DNA from: Vigna angularis
Taxonomy: Eukaryota; Streptophyta; Magnoliopsida; Fabales; Fabaceae
NCBI RefSeq assembly: GCF_016808095.1
Contig: NC_068973.1
Location: forward strand, 16,736,501 to 16,800,500
DNA length: 64,000 nucleotides
Reading direction: 5' to 3'
Under the pieces are notes generated by a model. That model saw nothing but the letters and a program-made list of their open reading frames with translations. It did not search any database and was not told where the DNA came from. Numbering within the stretch: the first letter of the stretch is position 1; the number at the start of each line of letters is the position of its first letter. Made by a program: the position numbers and the translations under genes. This document shows positions 34,745 through 47,755 of the stretch, piece after piece.

Positions 34745-37700
34745 TGTAAGACCCTTGTAAACTCAAAATTTTACCAAGTTGTAAAAATTTCAAGTTGTAG
34801 TGTAAAATAGAATGCTGTCAAAATTTGACATGGTTTACTATTTTATGTATAACTTTTTATACAATTAATATTTTGGGTTGATTCGTTTTCCATTGGAAAG
34901 TAGACTCAAAGAGCTTCGATTCGAGTACTCATATGCCTAATTCCGACTTCGGGAAGGGGTTCAACCGAACTGTCAAAGTTGTGACAGATGTGCTGTCTGG
35001 GGAGGATGGCGCCCAGCGCCGTTTTCTGTGTGGCGCCCGGCGCGAGCGTTGTCAGTTTTCACGTTTTGGATCTAAAACACGTGGGACTTACGTGGAAAGT
35101 TGGGGAATCTGTTCCAGATCCAACATTTCGGTCCTTTGGGCCAGAGAAGAGCATAGGATGATCCTCTTTTTCAGTTTTGAGTGATTCTTTATGGAGTGAA
35201 GGGCCATGGTTGTCCCTTGGGGCAGATTTGAATAAGAGAAAGGGGTGGATTCTGCACTTGGACTTAGGTGCCGAATTACAAAGAAGAAAGTGGTCCGTGA
35301 GAGAGTTTTCTAGAGGTCTTTGGTGCAAGGTGCTGCCCAGATTCGTAGTGAAGGATTCAAGGTGCCCCAAGGAGGTCTTCAAGAGGTAAGGGGAGCTAAC
35401 TTTGATTTGGAAAAATGCACATGTGTTGTTTGATGAAGTTCTGCGAAATGTTAAATGTGTTTGTATATATAGATATGAATTTTTGGATGAATTGGTTCTT
35501 GAAATGGGATGAAGAACATGGTGGTTTTCCCTTAGCTTTTCTCCAAATCCGAAAATCATACTTCTTGAACAAATGATTAGTTTGAATGGGATGGATGTGA
35601 ATGTTTGTTGTGAGATCTTGGATTGGAAATGTCCTATTCTTAGATGATGGTTTTTGAGTATGTTTTGATGGTAAAAAGATGAATCAAATGGGTTTTTGCT
35701 ATAACTTTGATATATGAAATTTGTATGAACTTTATGATGAAAAATTGATGAATATATTGGATTGATGGTGGATTTTCGTTCTAGCATGTTGATATACGTG
35801 TATATGAAGTTTTTGGTGGATTGGGTTGTGAAATGGGATGAGAAACATGATGGTTTTACCTTCCTTTTGATCAAATACGAAAATTGGGTATTTTGGTTGG
35901 TTGATGAATTTTGGATGGATGAATTGATGGTTTGTGTGGAGATCTTTAATAAGAAGGAGGTATGGTGTGTTAACAATTAAGATCTTGATATAGTAAAAGT
36001 TTTATGTGATGGAAAATGATGGAGTTTATAAGTGTGGTTTGATGAGTAGAATGAGTGATGAGTTTTTGGGAAACTCACTTAAGCATGATACAACTTCAAA
36101 TTTGTTTTGATGATTGAGGACTAAAGGATGTGTGTAAACTGTTTTGGGGTGGATTGGACTCAGTTTTGGAGTTGTTTGAATGATTAGAAGTTGGTAGAAA
36201 TTATGCAGAAAAATATGAGGTTATGCACTTAAAGAGTTGATTTTGCATGAGTAAATAGATGGATTGATGTTTATGATGTTTGTGGTTGATTGTGGAGTTA
36301 ATTTAGACTCCAAATATGTTTGAAAACATGTTAGAACTATCAAATCTTTGCTGGAAATCAGATCTGGACGAAACTGGGTGGAATTTGTGAATCTGGTTGC
36401 TGTCATTGCGCCGGGCGCCGCTGGACTCTGTGCAGTTCGCGCCGGGCGCCACTGAACGCAGCAGCATGCTGCAGATTTTGTTTTTGGGAGTTTTGGGGGT
36501 TCTGGATGTCCGTTTTGGACGTTCTTTAGTTCGTTTTGGGGGTCTTTGACCCTTCCGGAACTGTTGGTGATGGTTTCAAAGCTGTTTGAGTTACCTAAAT
36601 ATGGGTATTAAAAGGATATAAAGAAAATGTGTTATGTGTACATTGTTTTGAGTTGTTAGATATATCTATTTGATATGGAAATGTTGTGTGATCGGTTTGA
36701 CATTGCAAATTGATATGAGAATGATGTTTGGATGGTTAAGTACTGTTGAAATCATGGTTGTATATGATTTGATTATGAGTTTCATGCTAAATGAAGAACT
36801 TGAATTGTTTACAATTTGGTATTGTGATGATTATGCGATGATGATGTGATATGTGTGTTATGGTATGGTTGGATTGGTATTGTGAGGATTATTGGATATG
36901 TGTATTTTTGGCTGGTTGGTGTCATTAAATGAGTGGTGGATAGTAAGCGTTGTGGTTGCTGGCCCGGGGAAGCTCTATAGAGTGATGGGAAGTAACCCTA
37001 TACACGGGTGACGTGTGTAACCACCCGGGGAATCTCTTACATTTATGTAAGAGTGATGGGGGTGACGTGGGGTACTAGTCCGGTGAAGCTCATTACAAAT
37101 TTGATTGGCGTTGTGCTTGCGGGCCCGGGGAATCTCTTTAGGCGAGTGATGAGGGGTATACTTGCACTTGTCCGGGGAAGCTCTTGATTAGAGTGATGGA
37201 GGGTGACTTCTATACTTGCTCGGGGAATCTCCCTATAGAGTGATGGGAAGCAGCACTACACATTAGGGTAATGTGTAACGGCCCGGGGAAGCTCTGAAAA
37301 GAGTGATGGGAGTGACGCTAGTACATATTGGTGTATGTATTTTGATTGATCTGTAATATTGGTGGATGTAGTCTGATTTATTTTGTAATGCATATTGGTG
37401 TATGCATTCTAATTTGATATTTTGATACATATTGGTATATGCAATATGGTTGAAGCATAATTCGTACTTGGGTATATAGTTTGATCTGGTTAAGGTGTGG
37501 ATGATAGTATGTTATTATGAGTATATTTATGATGTATATGAATTGTATTTTCGTTAGCTCACCCTTGTTTGTTTGTGCATGTGAATGCGATGATCGTGTA
37601 ATGTGTGATGTTATACGGGAGCAGATGTTATTGCAGATGTGATGGCTAATGTTTCTGAACATGCATAAAGGATGAAAGAGAGATGGGAAAGATGACTGGG

Positions 37701-37876
37701 AATGTATTTGTTTATATTCGATCCTGACTATTTAAACGTTTTATTTTTGGAATAATCGGTTTGTAATAAATAACGTACTATTTTTCCGTTGAGGTTGAAT
37801 ATTAAAAATTTGAATTTTTACTTACGTGTTTTACGGAAAAATTAGTCGGCGTAACACCAAATTTCGGGGTGTTACA
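34745..37876. mobile_element. Probable solo LTR of 3.1 kb (Tekay/Del-like), TSD ccttg
   Basis: Bounded by tgtaagaccc and ggtgttaca, TG...CA with near-inverted tips, and a perfect 5 bp target duplication. There is no second LTR, PBS, PPT or coding domain, so a solo LTR left by LTR-LTR recombination is the simplest reading. Its length and termini suggest a long-LTR chromovirus (Tekay/Del) by recollection only. A 305-codon minus-strand open frame (35059-35976) shows no domain and I treat it as chance. GC-rich ggcgcc(c/g)ggcgc blocks occur near 35010-35045 and 36410-36450. Confidence 0.8.
36950..37320 (+). repeat. Tandem ccgggga(a)..ctct...gagtgatggg repeats in the solo LTR
   Basis: About seven imperfect units of 40-70 bp, each with a (c)ccggggaa(g/t)ctct word, a short variable piece, and gagtgatg(g). 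The ctct...agag words allow small stem-loops. Confidence 0.75.
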
Positions 37877-37950
37877 CCTTGCAAGCTAATACACATATAC
37901 AATAAAATGTAAAAATACTAAAAGAGAACACTAAAGGAAGGATTCCATCA

Positions 37951-39154
37951 ATGATCATCACAAAAGAAACAAATGAACACAAAGGAAACACCAAAAGAAA
38001 ACAACAAGGTAAACTAATGTGCAAAAGAGTTATTATAAGACAATGAAATCATATCAGATATAAGCTAAACATTTATGGAATACAATAACTCATATAAACA
38101 CACATAAACAGTTGACATTGGACTCAATTATTCAGATACATGCCTTTGACATTGTGTTTCATTGTATGCATGCACTTGAGGTACTATTTATACTTTGTAG
38201 AGCCATAAATAAATAGGTTATCACCCTAGTACTCACAAGGTTATAGTCCCTTTGCGCCTAAGACCAAAACAATCTAGTGGTTATAACCTTTTTCCCTTCT
38301 CTCCCCCACCATATTCTTTCTATATGAGTTGACAGGTTGGTAGTATATCATGATACCTCCTTACTGAACCCCTAATGTCAATGCATACACAATCACAACA
38401 CCGCAAAGAATTTCTCTTTGAAATTCTCACAACACCATTACCATAGATATCCACAAAATATCATCACCTCAATAAATCATCATAATACTTACACACATGC
38501 ATAAAGTCTATTTTAAATCTATCTTAAATGGTCAAAGAAGACAAACAAATTCACACATACAAACTAGCGCTCAACGTCAAACGTCTTGTAAAAGGTGATG
38601 TTCAACATCATTCTTCTTGTAACAAGTCGCGTTCAGCGACACTTTCTGGCACTCAACACCTTGGATATAGAATACTCCAAACCTGTAATACAAGGATGCC
38701 ACTTAATGACACCCTGACACCACTCAACGCTAAACCATTCACAAAAATAGACATTCAACAACACCCTGGCTCCGCTCAACACTATGCCATTCATAATATA
38801 TGATGCTCAACAGTTCAAAACTGGCACTCAATGACCTATAACTAAATTGCTCTTGACATGTTAAATGAACTGGTCCTTAGTGCCAACCTGCCATTACTTA
38901 GCACTGTGTCAAAAAGCAACATGCAAAATTCATGATTTGGGGAAAATGAAACTTGTTCAAATGATCAAATTGATATTCCCTTCTTAATTCTTTGGTCAAT
39001 ACCAACTTTTATTGTTGGGGCACATACCAGTTTGGTAAATTGATCAGCTCCTAAATTCCCCAATCAACTTAAAATTCACCAAGAAATTTCAACATTACAA
39101 ACATCCAACACAACCAAATTCACCAAATCAAATATTATCATACCACTCAATCAT
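37951..39154. repeat. Dispersed repeat, left copy
   Basis: From about 38130 it is the inverted relative of 48560-49860. Shared in reverse complement are gtatgcattgacat, aggtat(c/t)atgatat(a/t)ctacc and gcgaaagggact-like words. The middle (38560-38830) is rich in gctcaacg/ggcactcaa words. There is no coding sequence. It may be an LTR or leader of an unidentified element. Confidence 0.6.
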
Positions 39155-40192
39155 ACAAAACAACATTTCAAGATACCTATAAGTGAAAAAAAAATGCAAT
39201 TAGGTTTTCTTCTTTTAGAGACAAACGAACTTCATCTAAGGAACCCTAAAACCCTTCAAGGTTACAGGATATGACCTAGGAAAAACACAAACATGATCAA
39301 AACACACTATTAGAACCACTGATCAACAAGGACTCATATAAATGACCTAAAAGACATGCAAGTGAAAGAAGACTCACATGCAATAAATGACGAAAATACC
39401 AAGAAAAGAGACTACACTCAACTCACAAATAGAGAAACTGATTAGTCCAAATTGAAGAACTTGCCATAAGGATCAATCCTACAATCTTGGTTTTTCAATC
39501 AAACGAAAAGAGGTGAAGAACTGTTAGAAAGAAGTTAAAGAACTCTAAATTAATGATTTCTACAGAGATTATATATCTTAAAATAATGAAACTAGTTTAT
39601 AACAAAATTATTTATATTAAAAAAATTTAATATGAAAATAATCAATTTTCACTAATTTTAAATCATCATGATTTCTAAAATGTCATTAGTAGACTTTTAC
39701 TTGATTGATTATGATCTTAGTATTAGTATTATGATGACATCATAATCCATTATAACTTTTATTTTACATTCATATAATACATCTAAAAAATAAAAAAGCC
39801 CAATCATCTTTCAAGAGGTCATTTAATATAGCAATGTTCAATTCTTAATATTTAAAACAAGCATTATTAAAACTTAAAAAAATTCATACTTGTGTAAGAG
39901 ATGAAGCTTGTAAGGACATAAATGAACTCACACAATCTCATAATAGAAGGCTCATTAAACAAGTTAATAAGTGACAATTTTTTAAGAAAATAAAGTTGGT
40001 AACAAGATGTTTAAATTTCATAATTATGTTGTAACATTTATTAAAATGAACAAAATAAAAATAAAAGTTAAACCAAAAATATCCTACAGTAGTCTTCTGT
40101 AAATAGATTTGATTATGAATAAGAAATGCATTTATAATTTCTAAACTAACTATTTTCCAATTGACGTTTATTTATAATCAGCCATGGCGATG

Positions 40193-40276
<84 letters not shown>

Positions 40277-41393
40277 AATGAGAGATATTTTGTTTTAAAA
40301 TACATATTTTTTATGTGTTATTATATATTTTGAGTATACAAAACAACATTTCAAGATACCTATAAGTGAAAAACAAATGCAATTAGCTTTTCTTATTTGA
40401 GAGACAAACGAAATTCCTCTAGGAACCCTAAAACCCTTCAAAGTTACATGATATCCTATTTACACCTAAGAACAACACAAACATTATCAGAGCACAGTAT
40501 TAAAATCACTGATCAACAAGCACTCATATAAATAACTAAAAAGACATGCAAGTGAAAAAAATACTCACATACAACAAATGACGAAAATACTAATAAAAGA
40601 GACTAAACTCAACTCAAAAATAGAGAAACTGATTAGTCCAAATTGAAGAACTTGCCATAAGGATCAATCCTACGATCTTGGTTTTTCAATCAAACGAACA
40701 GAGATGAAGAACTATTAGAAAGAAGTTAAAGAACTATAAAATCGTTATTTCTAGAGAGTGATATATCTTAAAAGAATGAAACTACTTTATAACAAAATTA
40801 TTTATATTAAAAATTTCTAATATGAAAATAATCAATTTTCACTATTTTCAAATCATCGTGATTTCTAAAATGTCATTCGTAGATTTTTACTTGATTGATT
40901 ATGATCTTATTATTAGTATTATGATCACATCATAATCCATTATAACTTTTATTTTACATTCATATAATGCATCTAAAAAATAAAAAAGCTCAACAATATT
41001 TCAAGAGGTCATTTAATATAGCAATGTCCAAATCTTAATATTTAGAACAAGCATTATTAAAACTTAAACAAATTCATACTTGTGTAAGAGATGAAGCTTG
41101 TAAGGACATAAATGAACTCAGGCAATCTCATAATAGAAGAAACAATCGCTCATAAACAAGTTAATAAGTGGCAATTTTTTTAAGAAAATAAAGTTGGTAA
41201 CAAGATGTTTAAATTTCATAATTATGTTGTAACATTTATTAAAATGAAAAAAATAAAAATAAAAATTAAACCAAAACTATCCTACAATAGTCTTCTGTAA
41301 ATAGATTTCACTATCAATAAGAAGTGTATCTATAATTTCTAAACTAATTATTTTCCAATTGACGTTTATTTATAATCAGGGCATGGCGATGAC

Positions 41394-41444
<51 letters not shown>

Positions 41445-41445
41445 G

Positions 41446-41495
<50 letters not shown>

Positions 41496-42690
41496 AAAGA
41501 ATGAGAGATATTTTGTTTTAAAATACATATTTTTTATGTGTTATTATATCTTCTGAGTGTACAAAACAACATTTCAAGATACCTATAAGTGAAAAACAAA
41601 TGCAATTAACTTTTCTTATTTGAGAGACAAACGAACTTCCTCTAAGGAACCCTAAAACCCTTCAAGGTTACATGATATTCTATCTACACCTAAGAACAAC
41701 ACAAACATGATGAGAGCACATTATTAGAACCACTGATCAAAAAGGACTCATATAAATGACTAAAAAGACATGCAAGTGAAAGAAGACTCATATGCAATAA
41801 ATGACGAAAATACCAAGAAAAGAGACTAAACTCAACTCACAAATAGAGAAACTGATTAGTCCAAATTGAAGAACTTGCCATAAGGATCAATCCTACGATC
41901 TTGGTTTTTCAATCAAACGAACAGAGATGAAGAACTATTAGAAAGAAGTTAAAGAACTCTAAAATAGTTATTTCTAGAGAGATTATATATTTTAAAAGAA
42001 TGAAACTGGTTTATAACAAAATTATTTATATTAAAAATTTCTAATATGAAAATAATCAATTTTCACTATTTTTAAATCTTCGTGATTTCTAAAGTGTCAG
42101 TAGTAGATTTTTACTTGATTGATTATGATCTTAGTATTAGTATTATGATGACATCATAATCCATTATAACTTTTATTTTACATTCATATAATGCATCTAA
42201 AAAATAAAAAAGCTTAACCATCTTTCAAGAGGTCATTTAATATAGCAATGTCGAAATCTTAATATTTAAAACAAGCATTATTAAAACTTAAACAAATTCA
42301 TACTTGTGTAAGAAATAAAACTTGTAAAGACTTAAATGAACTCGACAATCTCATAATAGAAGAAACAACAGCTCATTAAACAAGTTAATAAGTGACAATT
42401 TTTTTAAGAAAATAAAGTTGGTAACAAGATGTTTAAATTTCATAATTATGTTGTAACATTTATTAGAATGAAAAAAATAAAAATAAAAATTAAACCAAAA
42501 ATATCCTACGGTAGTCTTTTGTAAATAGATTTGATTATCAATATGAAGTGCATCTATAATTTCTAAACTAATTATTTTCCAATTGACGTTTATTTATAAT
42601 CAGGCATAGCTATATATATATATATAGAATGAGATATATTTTGTTTTAAAATACATATTTTTTTTATGTGTTATTATATCTTCTGAGTAT
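39155..42690. repeat. Three tandem copies of a unit of about 1.2 kb, each with a (TA)n tract
   Basis: Copies start with acaaaacaacatttcaagat at 39155, 40338 and 41561 and run 1183, 1223 and about 1130 bp. Internal landmarks recur in order (aaccctaaaacccttcaa, gattagtccaaattgaagaa, gattatgatctta, gtaacaagatgtttaaattt). Each ends with a TA microsatellite of different length: about 75 bp (40196-40270), about 98 bp with TG interruptions (41397-41494), about 17 bp (42610-42626). The first half of the unit also belongs to the dispersed repeat with an inverted copy at 48.6 kb. Confidence 0.9.
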
Positions 42691-43381
42691 TATTATAAGT
42701 TTTTTTTTCATAATCCTAAAATTATAACACATTAGCAATTGACCATTTTTTATAATTTAGTCTGAATCATTGTTCTTTTATTTTTTTTAAAGAAACATAG
42801 AGGTAACAAGTGTATTTCTTTCCTGGTAATAATAATAATAATATGTTATTATTATTTTTGAAAAATAAAATTTTATTTCATAATATTAATATAACATTGA
42901 CTTTATTTAACGGTTATTAAAAGATATCAAATAAGGATGAATTTTTTTGTACCTAACAGTTGTATAACATTCGACACGTGTGAACTTTTATAAAATAAAG
43001 AAATTACAGTAGGAGAAATAAAAGAAAAATTACTTAAATATTGCAGAAAAAACTTTTTCATAAATCACCTCCAACAATTAGTGTCAATGAATGGCCATCT
43101 TGTGTTGGAGACAATACTCGAAGATTGTCACTTTAGCTGTTATTTTTCTTTTTATTTTGACTATTAAAAGTGTTAGTAGAAGAATTTATTTTATAGTAAA
43201 TATGTTCTCTATTGTATATTCTCATAACATTTTGGAAAAACATTATTCTTTTGTAAATCTTGGCTGATGAAACCATGATATCTGAGAAGTTGGAATGAAA
43301 TAATAATTGATGAGGATAAGAGCAACGATTGAAATGACACACTGAAACAGGTATACACAGTTAAACCAATGCTTTCCTCTT
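42691..43381. other. 3' flank of the SRPBCC gene
   Basis: AT-rich, no gene. It should contain the 3' UTR and poly(A) region of the minus-strand gene that ends at 43382. Confidence 0.5.
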
Positions 43382-46300
43382 TTACTCAAACCAATTTATG
43401 TCCAACTGTTTTAGTTTTGTAAGCCACTTTTGTGTGTCTTGAGAAATACATGGTGTCTTCATCTCACCATCTGCATGATCACTCTTCGTATCCTTAACAA
43501 GGTTCTCATGTCTGTTCCTTTGTCTTACCTTCAACGACAGAAGCCGAGAAACCTCGTGTAGTCCACCCCACTTTTCCAGTGCACGCGCAATATCGTACCG
43601 CCCTGTTCCAAATTTCATGTCTACCAAGTCAATTTTGCATCTTTTATAAGAAAGCTGTATTTTGTTGCGGACAGAAACTCAAAATTCAGAACAACAACAT
43701 CTGAACCTACCTGCACGTTCAAATGACTTTCTACTGGGCATAAATGAAGGGTCTATTCCCCAGCTCCTTTGAAACCTACTTATCTGCATCAACATGTCAA
43801 TAACGTCATTTATGTATCAATTTTCTTACACTGAAGATTTTATTGTGAAATCATTAGCATTTCTACTGCGGGGTAAACAAGTGCAATGTGATACAGAGTG
43901 AACAAGGAAATGAATGTATTTGAGATAGGAACGAGCTTTTGCTGCCTACCTCTTCCTGTAAATTTTCAAGATTGTCCCAGTAACCCTTTGGTTTGCGGTG
44001 TTTGTAAGCCAAAGAAAGGTTCAATACGGTTGCAACCTTTCTGAATCCACCCATGCGAGTTATAGCCTTCTCAATATCCACTCTTCCATTTAAACGAAGT
44101 TGCTTCCTCATTGGCATGAATCCTTCCTGTCCGTGTTCTGCAATGAATTGCAGGAGTTCAGATTTTAGTACTTCAATATTCCTCTGTAAGCCTGGCACTT
44201 TAGGTCTTTGCTGAGATGAACATTGATCGCAATTGGGAACTTCCTCGGCTGAACCAGGGCTGTCATCATTTTGAAAGCTTGATGAAACAATTTGCTGCCC
44301 TGAATTTGTATTCTGCTCACAAAATTCTGCAGATTTTAATGCATTCCTGTTCTCAATGTAGTCTCTTATTGCAGACAAGTTTGATGGGAGATCTTCATAA
44401 ATGACCTGAAATGACATTGTGCAAAAAATTCACTACATTTCAGGGTGCAAATGGAGAGTTAGGACAGATCAGAAGATTAAAATTTCACTCATATTTAACA
44501 GTGTTTAGTCAGCTAAGGAATTAATAGACAAAACCTCCTCCATGATGGCTTCTGAAAGGAAAGTATCCTTGCGCATTTTTGACTCCACAGAGTACTTTAG
44601 CAAGGTGTGATGATTTCCTAGTTGCTCAAAAATCCATTTTCCCCGGAAAGAATCAAAGTCCCCTTCAACTTGTTCAAAACTGATCTCCTGTTCTAAATAT
44701 TCACACAACTCCAGCACAACACGAGCATGAAGCACCATATAAAGTAGGCCCTTACACCCTTCCTGCATGTTGATTAAACCAGGATATCACAAAATTATAG
44801 ATAAAAACACAGTACATGTTCATTCTTGCATCAGTGTTTGTGCTAATGGATACAAGTTTGTTTAACCGGTTGCAGATAACGATGGTAAAGCACTAGCTGT
44901 TAAGAAACAATTCAGGATATAAACAGATAGATATGATGTTCTCTTTTTAAGACTTTACTTCTTTAACATTGTCCTATACCTGAAGAACACGGACTTTATT
45001 GTTATCTCGTGATACAACCTTACTGATTGCTAGATTTGGAACTATCCTGCAACATATTATGTGGAATCAAATTAGAAGAATGAAACAATAGAACTGGGAA
45101 TTTCTTATTCAATGTTCCAATAAATCTAGAGTAACTCAGGAAGTGGCTTACTCAGGAAGAGTCTCATAGGCAGTTAGAATATTCCATACTTCACGAACAG
45201 GAGCTTTAACTGTTATGCTTGCAACAACACAGCGATGAACACCTCCATTTTCCTTCATACCAAAATCACTTTATTACTAAGTAAGTATGACTAATTGCTG
45301 TAAAAAACAGGTAATGGTCTGAATCCAGGTCAACTCATAATAATTAGTACATAAATATACCATAAGGCCATCAAATCTGCGGAGATGAACTTCATCTACC
45401 ATCCGAGGCCTGTCAAGTCTGCAAAACTTTCCAAATACACCCCAGTTGCTTCTCACCTTACTCGAAGATGTGAGTATCGAACTGGAAACAGAGGAGGCAA
45501 TTTCCTTTTTGTTCTCTGCAGGAGGCAACTTATCACTTTGACACAAAGAGCCATTTATATTTTCAACACTTTCACACAAAGAACCATTTATCTTTTTAAC
45601 AGATGACCCGTTAATGGCCATATAAGTTTTATGCAACTGATTTTCTGACACTGAAAGTTTCTGATATCCCACAAAATTCTTTTCAGCTCTGTATGCCAAA
45701 GCTCGAAGATTCACAGGAAGATCAGATCTGATAATCCTTTCCAAAAAAATAGCTGGGAAATTCAATCTTGGTATTACATTGACTTCATACGATAAAATAG
45801 CAGTTGATGACCTGCATAAACCAGAATTCGTGTAAACTAGAAATGTAATATAGCAATGTGATTAATTTCAATAAGAACAGCCCATATGTTATTAACAAAT
45901 GAAAATACTTATCCCATAGAAACCCACAAGAATTGATACACTACTATGAGTGAAATAATTTAGGATGGCAATTGGAAAAGCTTTATTGTCTTGCAGGTAG
46001 AATTATTATTGCATATGGAAAGTTAGCCAAGTTATTGCATTCTCTTTCTAACATATAAGTATACTTTGACCATTTTGATTCATTAAGACGAAAGACGACA
46101 ACAATAGCCTTATACAAACAGGTAAATTCGGCTACATGGATCACATGATTTAATTGGAATTGGTGAAAATAGAAGTGAATGCCTTCTTATCATTTGTAAG
46201 AAATACCGTATCTTACTATATCATAATACCATACAGAGATTGCTGTCATTCGTTCTTTTCTTGTGTGTGGGTTGTTTACAATTGATGCAGGCTTAACTAA

Positions 46301-47755
46301 AATTAATCTTTTCATCAATCAGAATCAGAACTTCATTAAACAAAGTTTGATAGTTTGAGATTGATATGACATATCATGCTAAAGATATACATATTAGTAT
46401 CTTTTTGATTGATGTAAAAAACTGCTTTGCAAAAATGGCTTCATGAAATAGATTACATACCTTGTTCCAGATTTTACGGACCATTTGCCATCAAACTTCT
46501 TAAAGTCTCCATCAACCATGGAAAAGTGCAGTTCTCGATCCCATTCCTGAAGAATTAAAACGAACAAATATAGCAGTATTAATTTAACTAATTATTCACT
46601 TCTCTAACTTTTTCCTATTGACTGACTAACCTGTCAACTAAACTAGCACAACCACTGCTAATGGAAACTAAACTATTTTTACATATGATCTTGCACAAGG
46701 CTCATGTGGCAAATTGTATGAGACAACATGGGTTGGAGTATGAGACATTAGGGGTATCTTTGATTCTCTTCTCACTTTCCGGTTTTATAAAAATGTTTCT
46801 AAAGCAATTCCCCACTATTCAACAATCAATTTCTCATTCAAAATCTACTTAAGTTTTGCAAATTATTTCCAAAACAAGTGCATTAAAACCTAAAGAAACA
46901 AAAAATTGCTAGAAGATGATTTCTACTCCTCTTCTGTTCTCATCATGTTCACCTTCTCCTGCTCTCTATGTCTTGTACCATCATCTACCAGTTCTCTCAA
47001 CAATATCATACACCAGCCTTTTGAAAACAAAACAAAAAAAAACATAAATAAAAAGAGAAATCAAATACACCCAAAAGTTTCAATTTCATTCCAATCAAGT
47101 AAGGCTAGTAGCTGGCTACAGTGCCCAGTTCATATAGCATATGCGTTAAAAGACACTCACTGAATTGATGACTTCTCGAAGATCCAAGACAACACGAGCT
47201 TCTATATGCCAATACATAGCCCTTTGGAATCCCCTTTGCTCTAACCATATCCTTCCTGGGTATGGACAAGGAATTCTCCCACTAACAGAAAAAAAACGTG
47301 CCTTGTAAACTGTACCTTTAACTTAATCATCGCCAATACAAAGTAAAAGCACTTTTCTTTAAATGTGAATAGAAGCATTAACATTTGCATTACCTCCATA
47401 CGAGATTTGGGATGAAATCAGCGAGACGCTCGTAATCAGTGAGAGCATCCCAAACGGATTCAGTGTCAGCATCGACTGTGATTTGGGCATTCACTCTGCG
47501 TTCCCTCCACGAAACCACTTGGACCTCACATAGCACTTCACGGTCACCCTCTTCCTCTTGCTGCTGAAAGCTTCCATCTTTGGCGTTGAAGTTGCACGTG
47601 ATCTTCTGGGTGGTCCTAGCTGACGACGAGGAAAGTGCAACAGCAATACCTCGAGAGTTCAGTGTGAGAGACAGAAACCCTACTGTCGTGTGTGTGGCTG
47701 GTTTTGAGAGAAAGCAGAAAGGGTGAGTTGCAATGCTGGAGGTGGAAGCGATCAT
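43382..47755 (-). CDS. Plastid-targeted (predicted) two-domain SRPBCC / polyketide-cyclase-like protein, intact
   Basis: Ten exons on the minus strand, all GT/AG with matching phases: 47755-47394, 47281-47161, 46546-46461, 45811-45361, 45252-45152, 45046-44980, 44762-44535, 44405-43950, 43783-43711, 43620-43382; 2184 bp, 727 residues, no stop or frameshift. The start at 47755 gives a Ser/Thr-rich, acid-poor N-terminus like a chloroplast transit peptide; an in-frame ATG at 47926 would add 57 residues. Residues about 88-280 form one SRPBCC/COQ10-like lipid-binding domain (VDADTESVWDALTDYERLADFIPNLV) and about 345-475 a second (VKAPVREVWNILTAYETLPEIVPNLA). Residues about 520-727 hold two related GG-type repeats. 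It resembles Arabidopsis At5g08720 (from memory). The family binds hydrophobic ligands; the exact role is unknown. This is the only intact host gene in the window. Confidence 0.9.

Larger units (their letters stand above)
28824..37950 (-). mobile_element. Non-autonomous Ty3/gypsy element with gag-like gene, nested insertion in its 5' LTR
   Basis: LTR pair starting tgatggaagagtgg and ending gattccatca on the + strand: 28824-29720 complete, 33918-37950 split by a 3.1 kb insert. Flanks are gtgat and atgat, a target duplication with one mismatch. The PPT (minus strand, next to the left LTR) and the PBS (next to the right LTR) show minus-strand transcription. The 4.2 kb interior carries one gag-like frame and a leader of about 3 kb. 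No protease, RT, RNase H or integrase is recognisable, so it depends on another element. Confidence 0.88.
33918..37950 (-). repeat. 5' LTR of the 28.8-38.0 kb element, split by an insertion
   Basis: Pieces 33918-34744 and 37877-37950 together match 28824-29720. The split falls inside ccttg, duplicated on both sides of the insert (34740-34744, 37877-37881). Confidence 0.88.

Noticed and set aside
35059..35976. 305-codon minus-strand open frame
   Set aside because: It lies wholly inside the solo LTR, has Ser/Thr/His/Phe-rich low-information composition, no domain, and is antisense to the likely LTR orientation.
40196..42626. Centromeric or satellite array
   Set aside because: Only three long units with TA tails; this is a local triplication, not a satellite.
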